The notes beneath the pieces are model-generated. The model was not told the DNA's origin. It saw only the letters and a list, made by a program, of their open reading frames with translations, and searched no databases. DNA of 64,000 nucleotides, from the NCBI RefSeq assembly GCF_020873895.1, contig NZ_JAHWGT010000004.1, positions 186,001 through 250,000 of the forward strand, in the 5' to 3' direction. How positions within the stretch are numbered: position 1 is the first letter of the stretch; each line of letters starts with the position of its first letter. A program made the translations under genes and the position numbers. Below are positions 1 to 8,830 of this stretch, one piece after another. Source of the stretch: Streptomyces sp. DH12 (GTDB lineage: Bacteria; Actinomycetota; Actinomycetes; Streptomycetales; Streptomycetaceae).

Positions 1-1497
1 AGGGGCCTGGAGATCGGACGCGGCGTCCTGGAGGTCTCGACCGGCGCCGACCTGTCCCCGACCGCCACAACCTGGAGCGAGCAGGTCACCGTCAGGATGA
101 CGGCCGCGTCCGGCGATGTGACCTCCCTGAACGCCAAGTTCAAGGCATCCTGTGACGCAGGGTGCACGGTCACCAAGTCCATGCCCTGGTACGTCGGCGC
201 CATCTCGCTCGGCAAGACCCTCACCGGCAGCGTCACCTACTCCTCGCCCCGGACGACGGGTTCCTCCGCCTCCTTCCACACGTCCTACGCGATGTACGTG
301 ACGTCTCCGGGTGCGACGGCGACCGACCCCAACGCGTCGTGGAAGAACGCGCGTCAGATCAGGTGCGACGACGCAGTCGGCGGCACTTCGGTGGCGGGCT
401 GTGCCGTCCCCTCCGTCATGGCCGTCGTGCCGATGAAGGCGACGAGCGCGGACGCGGGCGGCGCCGTGGCCGCCTACGGCTGGGCCCAGAAGAACCTCAA
501 CGGCGCCTGGGGGAAGAAGGGCAGCCCCCTTACCCGGTCGACAAGCGGCGTGGCCGCCCGTACCGCCAGCACGTGCGGTGGCTTCACCGCCGAGACGGAT
601 CTCGTCGACGCCGACTCCTGCGGTGACTTCCCGTTCGGTGAGGCGAAGGAGGGCGGTGCTCCCGGCGCGCAGTGCGCCGAGGTGATCCCCAATCTCGGCA
701 ACGGCGAATGGGACACGTACATCCTGAACAACGCCCATGCGCACGACCCCGCCGCACCCTGCGTTCAGGCCCATGTCACGCCCACCGAGAAGCAGTTCGC
801 GGACACGCAGCTCGGCGACGGCTTCAGGGGCCAGCGGGTGATCGACGGTGACCGGTTCGAGCTGCCGATCTCGACGCCCGACACGACAGGGCAGGCCGAC
901 TGCCTGGCCGCCCAAGCGCCGACCGGTTCGCTGCCCAACGGTGACGGCTGGTTCTGGAACACCACCGAGGCGGTTCCGCTCGTCAACAAGACCGTCCCGA
1001 CAAGCGGACCCGGACTGCGGCCGACCCGGGCGCAGGCGTGCCTGGGTCGGAATACCCGCGGCGGGACCGGAACCAGTAACCCCGTCACCGGCATGGAGGA
1101 TGCGGAGGCGTTCAAGATCGCGGCCGGTGTCACCTATTCGCAGGACCGGTGCCACCTCATCGCAAGAATCCTCGGCGGCCAGGGCACGAGTGAACGCACT
1201 CGCCGCAACCTCGTCCCTTGCTGGCATTCCGGGATGAACACGGGCACGCCCAGCATGCGGACGTTCGAGGACCAGACGCGGAACCTGATCAAGGGCCCTC
1301 TCGCCGCCTTCGGGGCGAACGACGCGGTCTTCTACGAGGTGACACCCGTCTACAAGGACGCAAGCAGCACCATCCCGCTGGGTGTCACGATGCACGCGAC
1401 GATACAACGGGCGAACGGGACAACCGAGGAACTGTTCCCCAACGTCTACGTCACCAACACCTACCAGAACACCGGGACGCTCAACCTCGGTAACTGA
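1..1497 (+). CDS. Secreted nuclease, 5'-truncated: NucA/NucB-like segment plus DNA/RNA non-specific endonuclease tip
   Basis: The frame is open from base 1, so the start lies outside the window and about 498 residues are visible. The first ~170 residues are Cys/Thr/Ser-rich, as in an extracellular beta-rich stalk. Around residue 206 the motif CGDFPFGEAKEGG, followed by IDGDRFELPI, resembles the NucA/NucB deoxyribonuclease family (CDEFPFA-type). The C-terminus (residues ~380-490) carries HLIARILGGQGT, NLVPCWHSGMN, YEVTPVY and MHATIQRANG, the pattern of the non-specific endonuclease domain found at polymorphic-toxin tips; the His of HLIA is the likely catalytic base. The next gene starts 29 bases downstream and could be an immunity gene. 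The C-terminal domain call is firm; the NucA/NucB call is weaker. Confidence 0.75.
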   Translation, partial: RGLEIGRGVLEVSTGADLSPTATTWSEQVTVRMTAASGDVTSLNAKFKASCDAGCTVTKSMPWYVGAISLGKTLTGSVTYSSPRTTGSSASFHTSYAMYVTSPGATATDPNASWKNARQIRCDDAVGGTSVAGCAVPSVMAVVPMKATSADAGGAVAAYGWAQKNLNGAWGKKGSPLTRSTSGVAARTASTCGGFTAETDLVDADSCGDFPFGEAKEGGAPGAQCAEVIPNLGNGEWDTYILNNAHAHDPAAPCVQAHVTPTEKQFADTQLGDGFRGQRVIDGDRFELPISTPDTTGQADCLAAQAPTGSLPNGDGWFWNTTEAVPLVNKTVPTSGPGLRPTRAQACLGRNTRGGTGTSNPVTGMEDAEAFKIAAGVTYSQDRCHLIARILGGQGTSERTRRNLVPCWHSGMNTGTPSMRTFEDQTRNLIKGPLAAFGANDAVFYEVTPVYKDASSTIPLGVTMHATIQRANGTTEELFPNVYVTNTYQNTGTLNLGN

Positions 1498-1526
1498 TTC
1501 ACCAGTGCGCGCCAACGGGAGCCTGT

Positions 1527-2570
1527 ATGAGTCTCACCACCCCACCGCGGCCGTTCGACATCACCTCGCTCTTCCCTCAACTGGCCCCGCTGGCGCGCAC
1601 GGCGACCCGGCTGCACCCGCGCCCCGGGTCGCCGACGGTGCACGACAGCTCCGTCGGCGGGCCGCTGCTGTGGCCCGCCGGCGAGCCGTGGCCGTACTGC
1701 GACGAGCCGCACGACAGGCACGCGTCGCAGGCGGTCCACTCGCCGGACGATGTCCGGCTGCTCCGCCGCGATCTCGCCGCCGCGGAGGAGCGGCTGCGTC
1801 TCGACCCCGAGGCACCCGAGGTCACCCCGGAGGAACGGGAGAACTGGGAGCGGATCAAGGTGGGCCGCGCGTGGTTCGACGGCCCGATCCCCCTACTTCC
1901 CGTCGCCCAGCTCTACGCGCGTGACGTTCCCTTCACGTGTCCGCCCGACGCGGATCTCCTCCAGGTTCTGTGGTGCCCCTTCGACCACGCCGAACGCGCC
2001 CACCCCACGACCGCACTCTTCTGGCGCTCCTTCGCCGCCGTCGCCGACGTCCTCGACGCACCGCCCGAGCCGCCGGTCATCCAGTCCCAGTGGTACCTCC
2101 CGGAGCCGTGCCTGTTCTCACCGGAACAGGTCACGGACTTCCCCCATCCCTCGGAGCTGCCCGAGGAGTTGCGCGCCCAGCTGGAAGACATGAGCAGATG
2201 GGAGTCGGTCGACCCCGCGCTGTACAGCAGTTACGCGTACGACCCGGGCGAGCTCTATCTGAACAACCTCTCCACCGCCCCCGGCTGGAAGACCGGCGGC
2301 TGGACCGGCTGGGGCCTCGGCGACCCCGTCGACCGCTCCTGCCCCGAATGCGGCACCGAGGAGGTCCCGCTCCTCACCATCGCCTCCTCGGAATGGGACG
2401 GCGGCAGCGGGACCTGGATCGCCGAGGAGGACCGGACGACCCCGGCCGCGCCTCCCCTGGGCACCCGGGACGGCAACTTCACCTTGATCGACATCGCCGG
2501 CGGCTACACTCTCCAGCTCCACGCCTGCCCGGTGTCCCCGCACCATCCGCACATCGAACTGGTCCAATAG
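1527..2570 (+). CDS. DUF1963/YwqG-like hypothetical protein, possible immunity partner
   Basis: A 347-residue protein without signal peptide or membrane segment, starting at an ATG 29 bases after the nuclease stop. The N-terminal SSVGGPLLWPAGEPWPYC patch recalls the DUF1963/YwqG fold, in which a GG-P-W motif begins the domain. A CPECG motif near residue 270 and a late Cys/His pair (HACPVSPHH) suggest a small metal site. The family is widespread in Streptomyces and no activity is known to me. Position directly after a secreted nuclease suggests an immunity or accessory role; that is inference from context only. Confidence 0.7.
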   Translation: MSLTTPPRPFDITSLFPQLAPLARTATRLHPRPGSPTVHDSSVGGPLLWPAGEPWPYCDEPHDRHASQAVHSPDDVRLLRRDLAAAEERLRLDPEAPEVTPEERENWERIKVGRAWFDGPIPLLPVAQLYARDVPFTCPPDADLLQVLWCPFDHAERAHPTTALFWRSFAAVADVLDAPPEPPVIQSQWYLPEPCLFSPEQVTDFPHPSELPEELRAQLEDMSRWESVDPALYSSYAYDPGELYLNNLSTAPGWKTGGWTGWGLGDPVDRSCPECGTEEVPLLTIASSEWDGGSGTWIAEEDRTTPAAPPLGTRDGNFTLIDIAGGYTLQLHACPVSPHHPHIELVQ

Positions 2571-2716
2571 CAGCGCGCCTCCCGGGCCAGCCGGAGGAGT
2601 GAGGCGGGCGGTACGACCCGTAGGGGACGGCGTATGCCTGGAGTCGTACGCGGGCGGCTCGGCGGTTCAGCCCCGGGGGCGAGGGAATCGGGGGCGCGGC
2701 GGCCCACCATGGAGAC

Positions 2717-2917
2717 ATGAGCGCAGCGACCTTCACCCCCGCGTCCGGTACCGCCCCCCGCCCCCGCGCCGGCGAGCCGTCCGGCGCCGCCGACCTGCCC
2801 GGCTCCCGGATCGGCGGGGCCCTGCGCGCGGTGCGGGTCTTCACCGCGGCGGCCTTCGGCGTGGCCGTCCTCGGCGCGTACGACGCCGAGGCGGCGGGCG
2901 TCGTACGCCGCCACTGA
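2717..2917 (+). CDS. Small hypothetical protein (66 aa)
   Basis: A short ORF with GGAG two bases before the ATG. The N-terminal half is Pro/Ala-rich; the second half contains a hydrophobic stretch (VFTAAAFGVAVLGAY) that may lie in or on the membrane, then an Arg/His tail. It lies convergent with the XPB helicase gene. I recall similar short proteins beside XPB helicases in streptomycetes but cannot verify this. No function can be assigned. Confidence 0.5.
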   Translation: MSAATFTPASGTAPRPRAGEPSGAADLPGSRIGGALRAVRVFTAAAFGVAVLGAYDAEAAGVVRRH

Positions 2918-3044
2918 CCCACCCGCGGGCCCGGCCACTGACCCCCGCCCGAGGCCCGACCCGGCCCCGGGCGGGCACCGGGGGAGGCCCAGCGACACGC
3001 ACCCGGCAGGCCCCCCGCCGCCCCGCCGCCCCGCGCCGGAGCTC

Positions 3045-4688
3045 TCAGGCGCCGCTGAGGAGGTCCCCCGCGTCGACGATCCGGTACGCGTACCCCTGCT
3101 CCGCCAGGAACCGCTGCCGGTGCGCGGCGAAGTCCTGGTCGATGGTGTCCCGTGCGACGACCGAGTAGAAGTGTGCCTGGTGCCCGTCCGCCTTGGGGCG
3201 CAGGACCCGTCCGAGCCGCTGCGCCTCCTCCTGGCGCGAGCCGAACGTCCCCGACACCTGGATGGCGACGGTCGCCTCCGGCAGGTCGATCGAGAAGTTC
3301 GCGACCTTCGACACGACGAGGACGCTCAACTCGCCGTTGCGGAACGCGTCGAACAGCTTCTCGCGCTGCGCGTTCGACGTCTCGCCCTTGATGACGGGCG
3401 CGCCCAGGTGCTCGCCCAGCTCGTCCAGCTGGTCGATGTACTGGCCGATGACGAGGATCTGCTGCCCGGCGAACTTCCGCACGATCGCCTCGGTCACCCG
3501 GCGCTTGGTGTCCGTCGTCGCGCAGAACCGGTACTTCTCCTCGCTCTCCGCCGTGGCGTACGCGAGCCGCTCGGACTCGGTCAGGTCGACGCGGACCTCG
3601 ACGCAGTCGGCGGGCGCGATGTACCCCTGCGCCTCGATCTCCTTCCACGGCGCGTCGAACCGCTTCGGCCCGATCAGCGAGAACACGTCCGACTCGCGCC
3701 CGTCCTCGCGGACCAGCGTCGCGGTCAGCCCGAGCCGCCGCCGGGCCTGGAGGTCGGCGGTGAACTTGAACACCGGCGCGGGCAGCAGGTGCACCTCGTC
3801 GTAGACGATCAGGCCCCAGTCCCGCGAGTCGAACAGCTCCAGGTGCGGGTAGACGCCCTTCCGCCGGGTCGTCAGCACCTGGTACGTGGCGATGGTGACG
3901 GGCCGGATCTCCTTGCGGGTCCCGCTGTACTCGCCGATCTCGTCCTCGGTGAGCGAGGTCCGCTTGACCAGCTCGTGCTTCCACTGCCGCGCGGAGACGG
4001 TGTTCGTGACGAGGATCAGCGTCGTCGCCTTGGCCTGCGCCATCGCGCCGGCGCCCACGAGGGTCTTGCCGGCGCCGCACGGCAGCACCACCACGCCCGA
4101 CCCGCCGTGCCAGAACCCCTCGACGGCCTGCTTCTGGTACGGGCGCAGCTCCCAGCCGTCCTCGTCCAGCTCGATGGGGTGCGCCTCGCCGTCGACGTAC
4201 CCGGCGAGGTCCTCCGCCGGCCAGCCGAGCTTCAGCAGCGTCTGCTTGATCTGGCCGCGCTCGGAGGGGTGGACGGCGACCGTGTCCGGGTCGAGGCGCT
4301 CCCCGACGAGCGGCTTGATCCGCTTCGACCGGAGCACCTCCTCCAGCACGGGCCGGTCGGTCGTGGTCAGCACGAGGCCGTGCACGGGGTGCTTGCCGAG
4401 GCTCAGCCGCCCGTACCGCGCCATCGTCTCGGCGACGTCCACGAGCAGCGCGTGCGGCACGGGGTAGCGCGAGTACTCGACCAGGGCGTCCACGACCTGC
4501 TCGGCGTCGTGCCCGGCGGCGCGGGCGTTCCACAGGCCGAGCGGCGTCAGGCGGTAGGTGTGGATGTGCTCCGGCGCCCGCTCCAGCTCGGCGAAGGGCG
4601 CGATGGCCCGCCGGCAGGCGTCGGCCCGCTCGTGGTCCACTTCGAGCAGGAGTGTCTTGTCGCTCTGGACGATCAACGGTCCGTTCAC
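3045..4688 (-). CDS. XPB/Ssl2-type DNA repair helicase
   Basis: A 547-residue superfamily 2 ATPase, the bacterial counterpart of the eukaryotic repair helicase XPB. Visible motifs are Walker A PCGAGKTLVGAG (~residue 202), Walker B as VYDEVHLLPAP (DEVH), motif III GLTATLVREDG, and a C-terminal helicase lobe ending in the arginine-finger segment QRLGRVLRPK. The first ~170 residues carry the helicase-associated/damage-recognition portion. The start is a GTG preceded by an AAAGGG ribosome site. The helicase-associated gene lies upstream on the same strand with a 190-base gap, an arrangement also known in mycobacteria. DNA unwinding is expected; its cellular job in bacteria is poorly defined. Confidence 0.93.
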   Translation of the reverse strand: MNGPLIVQSDKTLLLEVDHERADACRRAIAPFAELERAPEHIHTYRLTPLGLWNARAAGHDAEQVVDALVEYSRYPVPHALLVDVAETMARYGRLSLGKHPVHGLVLTTTDRPVLEEVLRSKRIKPLVGERLDPDTVAVHPSERGQIKQTLLKLGWPAEDLAGYVDGEAHPIELDEDGWELRPYQKQAVEGFWHGGSGVVVLPCGAGKTLVGAGAMAQAKATTLILVTNTVSARQWKHELVKRTSLTEDEIGEYSGTRKEIRPVTIATYQVLTTRRKGVYPHLELFDSRDWGLIVYDEVHLLPAPVFKFTADLQARRRLGLTATLVREDGRESDVFSLIGPKRFDAPWKEIEAQGYIAPADCVEVRVDLTESERLAYATAESEEKYRFCATTDTKRRVTEAIVRKFAGQQILVIGQYIDQLDELGEHLGAPVIKGETSNAQREKLFDAFRNGELSVLVVSKVANFSIDLPEATVAIQVSGTFGSRQEEAQRLGRVLRPKADGHQAHFYSVVARDTIDQDFAAHRQRFLAEQGYAYRIVDAGDLLSGA

Positions 4689-4878
4689 GCCTCACCCTTT
4701 CCGTACGGCCCCGAGGACGCGGCCAAACCTCCAGTGTGCCGCATGCCCGGTGCCGGGGGTGCGGGTCGCGGACCGGCCCCGGCGGTTCCGGCCGGTCGCG
4801 CACCGGCCCCCGGCCCCGGCGGTCCGGGCCGCGCCGACGCCCCGGCGACCGGCGGCGTGGCCGGGGGCGTGGCCGGGG

Positions 4879-7365
4879 TCACTCGTCGGCGAGTTCGGCG
4901 ACGCCCGTGATGCGGTGGAGGGCGTACGTGCGGACCTCGTCGGCGGTGTGGTCGTACGCGGTGACGAAGCCGCCCTCGACGCGGACCGGGGCGATCACGC
5001 GCTGGCTGGCGGCGCCCTCGGCGTTGACGTAGCCGATCCACACGGCCGAGTTGGTCATGGCCGCGGCCTGGACGGTGGCGAGGGTCTCGGCGGCGGAGGT
5101 GCGCGGCAGGGCCCCGTCGACGCGGCCGGTGGCCGGGGCGGCGGTGCCGGTCGCGGTGGCGGTGTGCGGTTCCTTGCGGGTCACGGTCGCGGCGCGGTCC
5201 CCGGCGCGGATGGCGCGGACGGCGGCGCCCAGCAGGGTGGCGTCGGGCAGCGGCGGTCCGTCCGGCACCGGGGCGGGCGCCGTGCGGGGCCCGGTGCGGT
5301 AGGAGTCGGCGCGGGTGATCAGCACGTCGCCCGCGGCGGACTCGGCGGCCGGGGCGAAGCCCATGGACCGCAGCCCGTCCAGCAGCACCGCCGGCGCGGC
5401 CTGGGCGGCGAGGACGGTCGGGGCGAGCCGGCGCAGCCCCAGCGACGCGGACCGCTTGTCGGCGAGGATCTCGCCGAGCACGGCGTCGTCGTCGCAGCGC
5501 ACGTACGAGGAGGCCGCCCCGACGCGCAGGTGGCCGTGGCGGCGGGCCACGTCGTCGATCAGGTAGGCGAGCGGCTGCGGCACGGGCGTGCGGGAGTGCT
5601 CGGCGAGGAAGGCGTGCAGGTCGGCGGCGGTCCGCCCGGCGTCCAGGGCCCGGCGCACCGAGCCGGGCGTGAAGCGGTAGACGGTCGCCCCGCCCTTGGA
5701 CTCGACGTCCGCGAGGACCGCCAGCGCGTCCGCGAGGGGGCGGCTCAGCGGGCCGGGGGCGACGGCGGTCAGGTCGGCCTGGAGCAGGACGTGGTCGACC
5801 GGTTCGGGCAGCAGCGGCGCGAGCAGCGCCACTGCGGCCTCGTCGTCCGGGCCGTCCAGCAGGGCCCGGCCGTGGCCGGAGAGGGCGCCGCGGCCCGTGA
5901 CGCCGAGGGTCTCCGCCTCGGACAGGGCCCAGCCGGCGAGGCGGGCCCGCAGGTCGGCGCCGGGCGCGCCCCCGCGCAGGGGCCGCTCCCAGCGCAGCCG
6001 CGCGAGGAGCACGTCCGGTTCGGGCGCGCCGCCCGGCGGGAGCGCGGCGAGCAGGTCCAGCACCCGGCGCCGCACCTCGGGGGCGGCGCCCCGGTCCAGG
6101 TCCGGGCCGAGCGCGGCGAGGGTGCGGCCCTTGGCGTCCTGCCCGCCGACCAGCCCGGGGGTGCGGGTGGAGGCCAGCCACGTCCCGGCGAGGCGGGCCC
6201 AGCGCCGGGCGGGCGGCAGGTCGAGCCACGCGTCGTACGCCGGGGTCGGCGCGTACCGCTCGTCGGCCTCGCCGTCCGGGGCGAGCAGCCCCGCCCCGTA
6301 CAGCAGTTCCAGCCAGAACGCGGCGACCGGCTCGGGCGCGTCGAGGGCGGCCGCGGTGCGCTTGAGGTCGCGGACGGACAGGCCGCCGGCGCGCAGGACG
6401 GGCGGCCCGCCCTGGTCCCACGACTTCAGCAGCTCCTCGGCGGTGGCGAGCGCCGTGTACGCCTGGCCGGCCGCCGTGCTGTCCACAACCTGTGGACGGT
6501 ACTCGCGGGCCGGCTCCACGGCGGGCGGCGCCGGCTCGGGCACCCGGTGCGCCCGGCCCGCCCGCAGGTGCAGCGCCACCTCGCGCGGCAGCGCCACCGT
6601 CCGGGCCGACGTGGGCAGCAGCAGCCCCCGGTCGCGCAGCCAGCGGACCGGCGGCGCGGGCGCCGCGCTCACCTCGCCGTACGGCGGTCCCCACACCAGC
6701 CGGTCCAGCACGCCGAGCGCGTCGGCGGGCGCCTGGTCCAGCAGGGCGTCCATCCGCGTCCGGTCGGTGAACAGCCCCGCCAGGGCGGCCACCGCCGACA
6801 CCGGGTCGTGCGTGGACGGCAACCCGACGGCCCGGAGGATCTCCTGGAGGCGGCCGGGCGACATGCCGGCGGTCGCCTCCGCGACGGTCGGCCCCAGTCC
6901 GGTCGGCGACGGGTGCTGCGGCGACGGCGCGAGCAGCTCCCGCGCGGTGCGCACCAGCCGCAGCCGGTCGTCGCCGCCCCACACCAGGGCCTGTTCGCGC
7001 AGCACGGCCACGGCGCCGGGCAGCGCCGCCGCCACGGCCTCGTCACCGGCGTCCCCGGCCATGAGCCCGAGCAGCACCGGGTACGGCGCCGGGTCGGGCG
7101 CCACGGCCAGCGCCTCCGCGGTCTGCAACGCGAACCGGTCGAGCCGCTCCAGGGCCCGCACCACGGAGGCGCGCGTACCGGCCCGCGTGGCGAGCTGCGT
7201 CAGGTCGCCGGGGACGGGCGCCAGCAGGTCGGGGCGGGCCCGCAGCAGCGCCGCGATCCCCTCGTCGCCCCGCGCCCGCAGCGCCTCCGCCAGTGTGCGG
7301 GGCGCCGCCGTACCGTCTTGCTCCTCGGGCACGTGCGCCTCCCGCTCGGTCTCGCCGGTCGCCAT
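4879..7365 (-). CDS. Helicase-associated domain protein (Helicase_C_3-like), XPB neighbour
   Basis: An 828-residue protein if it begins at the ATG encoding MATGETEREAHVPEEQDG; the frame is open 84 bases further upstream, but that stretch runs into the promoter of the divergent gene. It has no Walker motifs. The C-terminal ~300 residues (GATVYRFTPGSVRRALDAG, SRTPVPQPLAYLIDDVARRHG, YVRCDDDAVLGEIL) form the XPB-associated domain also seen in the N-terminus of the neighbouring helicase (YSRYPVPHALLVDVAETMARYG), and the last ~90 resemble a WYL-like ligand fold (WIGYVNAEGAASQRVIAPV). It probably works with the helicase; the biochemical role is unknown. Confidence 0.85.
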   Translation of the reverse strand: MATGETEREAHVPEEQDGTAAPRTLAEALRARGDEGIAALLRARPDLLAPVPGDLTQLATRAGTRASVVRALERLDRFALQTAEALAVAPDPAPYPVLLGLMAGDAGDEAVAAALPGAVAVLREQALVWGGDDRLRLVRTARELLAPSPQHPSPTGLGPTVAEATAGMSPGRLQEILRAVGLPSTHDPVSAVAALAGLFTDRTRMDALLDQAPADALGVLDRLVWGPPYGEVSAAPAPPVRWLRDRGLLLPTSARTVALPREVALHLRAGRAHRVPEPAPPAVEPAREYRPQVVDSTAAGQAYTALATAEELLKSWDQGGPPVLRAGGLSVRDLKRTAAALDAPEPVAAFWLELLYGAGLLAPDGEADERYAPTPAYDAWLDLPPARRWARLAGTWLASTRTPGLVGGQDAKGRTLAALGPDLDRGAAPEVRRRVLDLLAALPPGGAPEPDVLLARLRWERPLRGGAPGADLRARLAGWALSEAETLGVTGRGALSGHGRALLDGPDDEAAVALLAPLLPEPVDHVLLQADLTAVAPGPLSRPLADALAVLADVESKGGATVYRFTPGSVRRALDAGRTAADLHAFLAEHSRTPVPQPLAYLIDDVARRHGHLRVGAASSYVRCDDDAVLGEILADKRSASLGLRRLAPTVLAAQAAPAVLLDGLRSMGFAPAAESAAGDVLITRADSYRTGPRTAPAPVPDGPPLPDATLLGAAVRAIRAGDRAATVTRKEPHTATATGTAAPATGRVDGALPRTSAAETLATVQAAAMTNSAVWIGYVNAEGAASQRVIAPVRVEGGFVTAYDHTADEVRTYALHRITGVAELADE

Positions 7366-7450
7366 CCGCACCACGTTAGCCCCTGGCCCCGCCCCAGGCG
7401 CTAACGTCGGGACGTCGGCCGGGCGGCGGGCAGCGGCATGGAGGGGCACG

Positions 7451-8503
7451 GTGGGGATCGAGAGCGACCAGCTGGTCTTCGACTACCTGAGCCGGGTCGG
7501 CGACCTGGCGCAGCAGCGGCAGTTGCCGGCGAAGGAGCGGATGAGCCTCGTCGCGTCGCTGCGCGACGAGATCACCCGGCAGCGCGAGGGCGGCGGCACG
7601 GACGGCCCGGCCGGGGTGCGGCGCATCCTCGACCGGCTCGGCTCGCCCGACGCCGTCGTCACGGCCGTGGCCACCGGCGGCCTCGCCGTACCGGGCCAGC
7701 GGACCGCGGCGGCGCCGCGCGACCGGGTGCCGGCCGAAGCGGAGTCCGGCGGCGGCACCGGGGCGGAGTCCGGCGGCGCCGGGCCGGGGCCGGAGCCCGA
7801 CTGGTGGAGCGTGGTGCCCGGGTTCACCGGCGGCGTCGAGGTGCCGGAGCTGCTCGTACCGCCGGAGGAGCAGGACGGCGGGGACGGCGAGGCGGCCGCG
7901 AAGGACGGCGCCGGGTCCGGGCCGCCCGCGCCCCCGCCCGGGGGCCCCGGCGTACGGCTGCTGCGCCGCCTGCTGGGCCGCACGCCCCCGCCGACGACCG
8001 CGAAGGCGCTCCCGGGCGCGGCGCCGGTGGCCGGCGGGACGGCGGCGGTCGGCGCGGTGCTCGTCCCGGCCGTCCCCTGGTGGCGCGCGCGGCTGCCGCG
8101 CCGCCGGCGCGGGGGCGCGGCGCCCGCGGCGGCCGTGGCGGCGCCGGTGGTCGCCGCTCCGCGCCGGTGGGGGAACCCGGTGCTGCTCATCGCGGCCGTC
8201 CTGCTGGTGGCGGGCACGGTCACCGGTTCGTGGCTCGCCCTCGCGGGCGGCTGGCTCCTCGCGTACGCCTCGCGCCGGCTGAGCCGCGCCCAGGCGAAGT
8301 GGGCGGCCCTCGGCCTGCCGGGCCTCGTCGCCGCGGCCACCGCCGTGTGGCTGTGGGGCCGCCGCGACGGGCGGTGGGGCGAACCGCTCGCGGCGGGCGG
8401 CCCGGCACTGCGCGAGGCGCTGTCGGAGACGTGGCCGTGGACGGTCCGCCTGGCGGCCCTGGCCTCCGCCGCGTACCTCCTGTGGCGCGCCCGCCGCCTG
8501 TGA
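7451..8503 (+). CDS. HAAS-domain membrane protein
   Basis: A 350-residue protein starting at GTG with GAGGGG seven bases upstream. Residues 1-75 (FDYLSRVGDLAQ, SLRDEIT, VRRILDRLGSPDAVV) match the HAAS helical domain, which regulates or anchors membrane proteins and is usually paired with PadR-type regulators or sigma systems. A Gly/Ala/Pro-rich cytoplasmic linker follows. Four hydrophobic segments in the last ~110 residues (NPVLLIAAVLLVAGTVTG, WLALAGGWLLAYA, LGLPGLVAAATAVWLW, VRLAALASAAYLLW) form the membrane part. It is divergently transcribed from the helicase-associated gene across 85 bases. No PadR gene is adjacent. Confidence 0.75.
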   Translation: MGIESDQLVFDYLSRVGDLAQQRQLPAKERMSLVASLRDEITRQREGGGTDGPAGVRRILDRLGSPDAVVTAVATGGLAVPGQRTAAAPRDRVPAEAESGGGTGAESGGAGPGPEPDWWSVVPGFTGGVEVPELLVPPEEQDGGDGEAAAKDGAGSGPPAPPPGGPGVRLLRRLLGRTPPPTTAKALPGAAPVAGGTAAVGAVLVPAVPWWRARLPRRRRGGAAPAAAVAAPVVAAPRRWGNPVLLIAAVLLVAGTVTGSWLALAGGWLLAYASRRLSRAQAKWAALGLPGLVAAATAVWLWGRRDGRWGEPLAAGGPALREALSETWPWTVRLAALASAAYLLWRARRL

Positions 8504-8830
8504 CGGGGCAGCACGGGGCGGGCGGGCCCGGGGCGGCGCTTCCACGGTGCCGGGGCACTTCCGGGCGGCGAGGCCGGACGGCCGGGGTCGGCGGCGGGAG
8601 CCGGCCCAGGCGGCGGCCTCGGGGCGGTGGGCGGGCGGCTGCTCACCTCATGCCCGGGCCCTCCACCTGTCCGGCCCCGGGTACTCCGGATCACGCTCGG
8701 CACGGGCAACCGTGCTGCTGCCGCGTATATCCGCCGAGGCGCCAACTGCCAACGCAGCGCGGCTTTCTACGGTGTACGGCCTACAGGTGGGCGGTACCGT
8801 TCTGGTGACGAGTCAGAACTGGAGACCAGC
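8504..8830. other. Intergenic region before the XRE regulator
   Basis: These 327 bases hold no convincing gene. The last ~70 bases are less GC-rich (TTTCTACGGTGTACGGCCTACAGG) and should contain the promoter of the XRE regulator; TACCGT near 8794 is a possible -10 element. The first half is featureless GC-rich spacer. Confidence 0.5.

Noticed and set aside
2479-4803. 774-codon minus-strand ORF over the XPB helicase
   Set aside because: It is a frame-shifted shadow of the helicase: composition is almost all Arg/Ala/Gly/Pro and no family motif is present.
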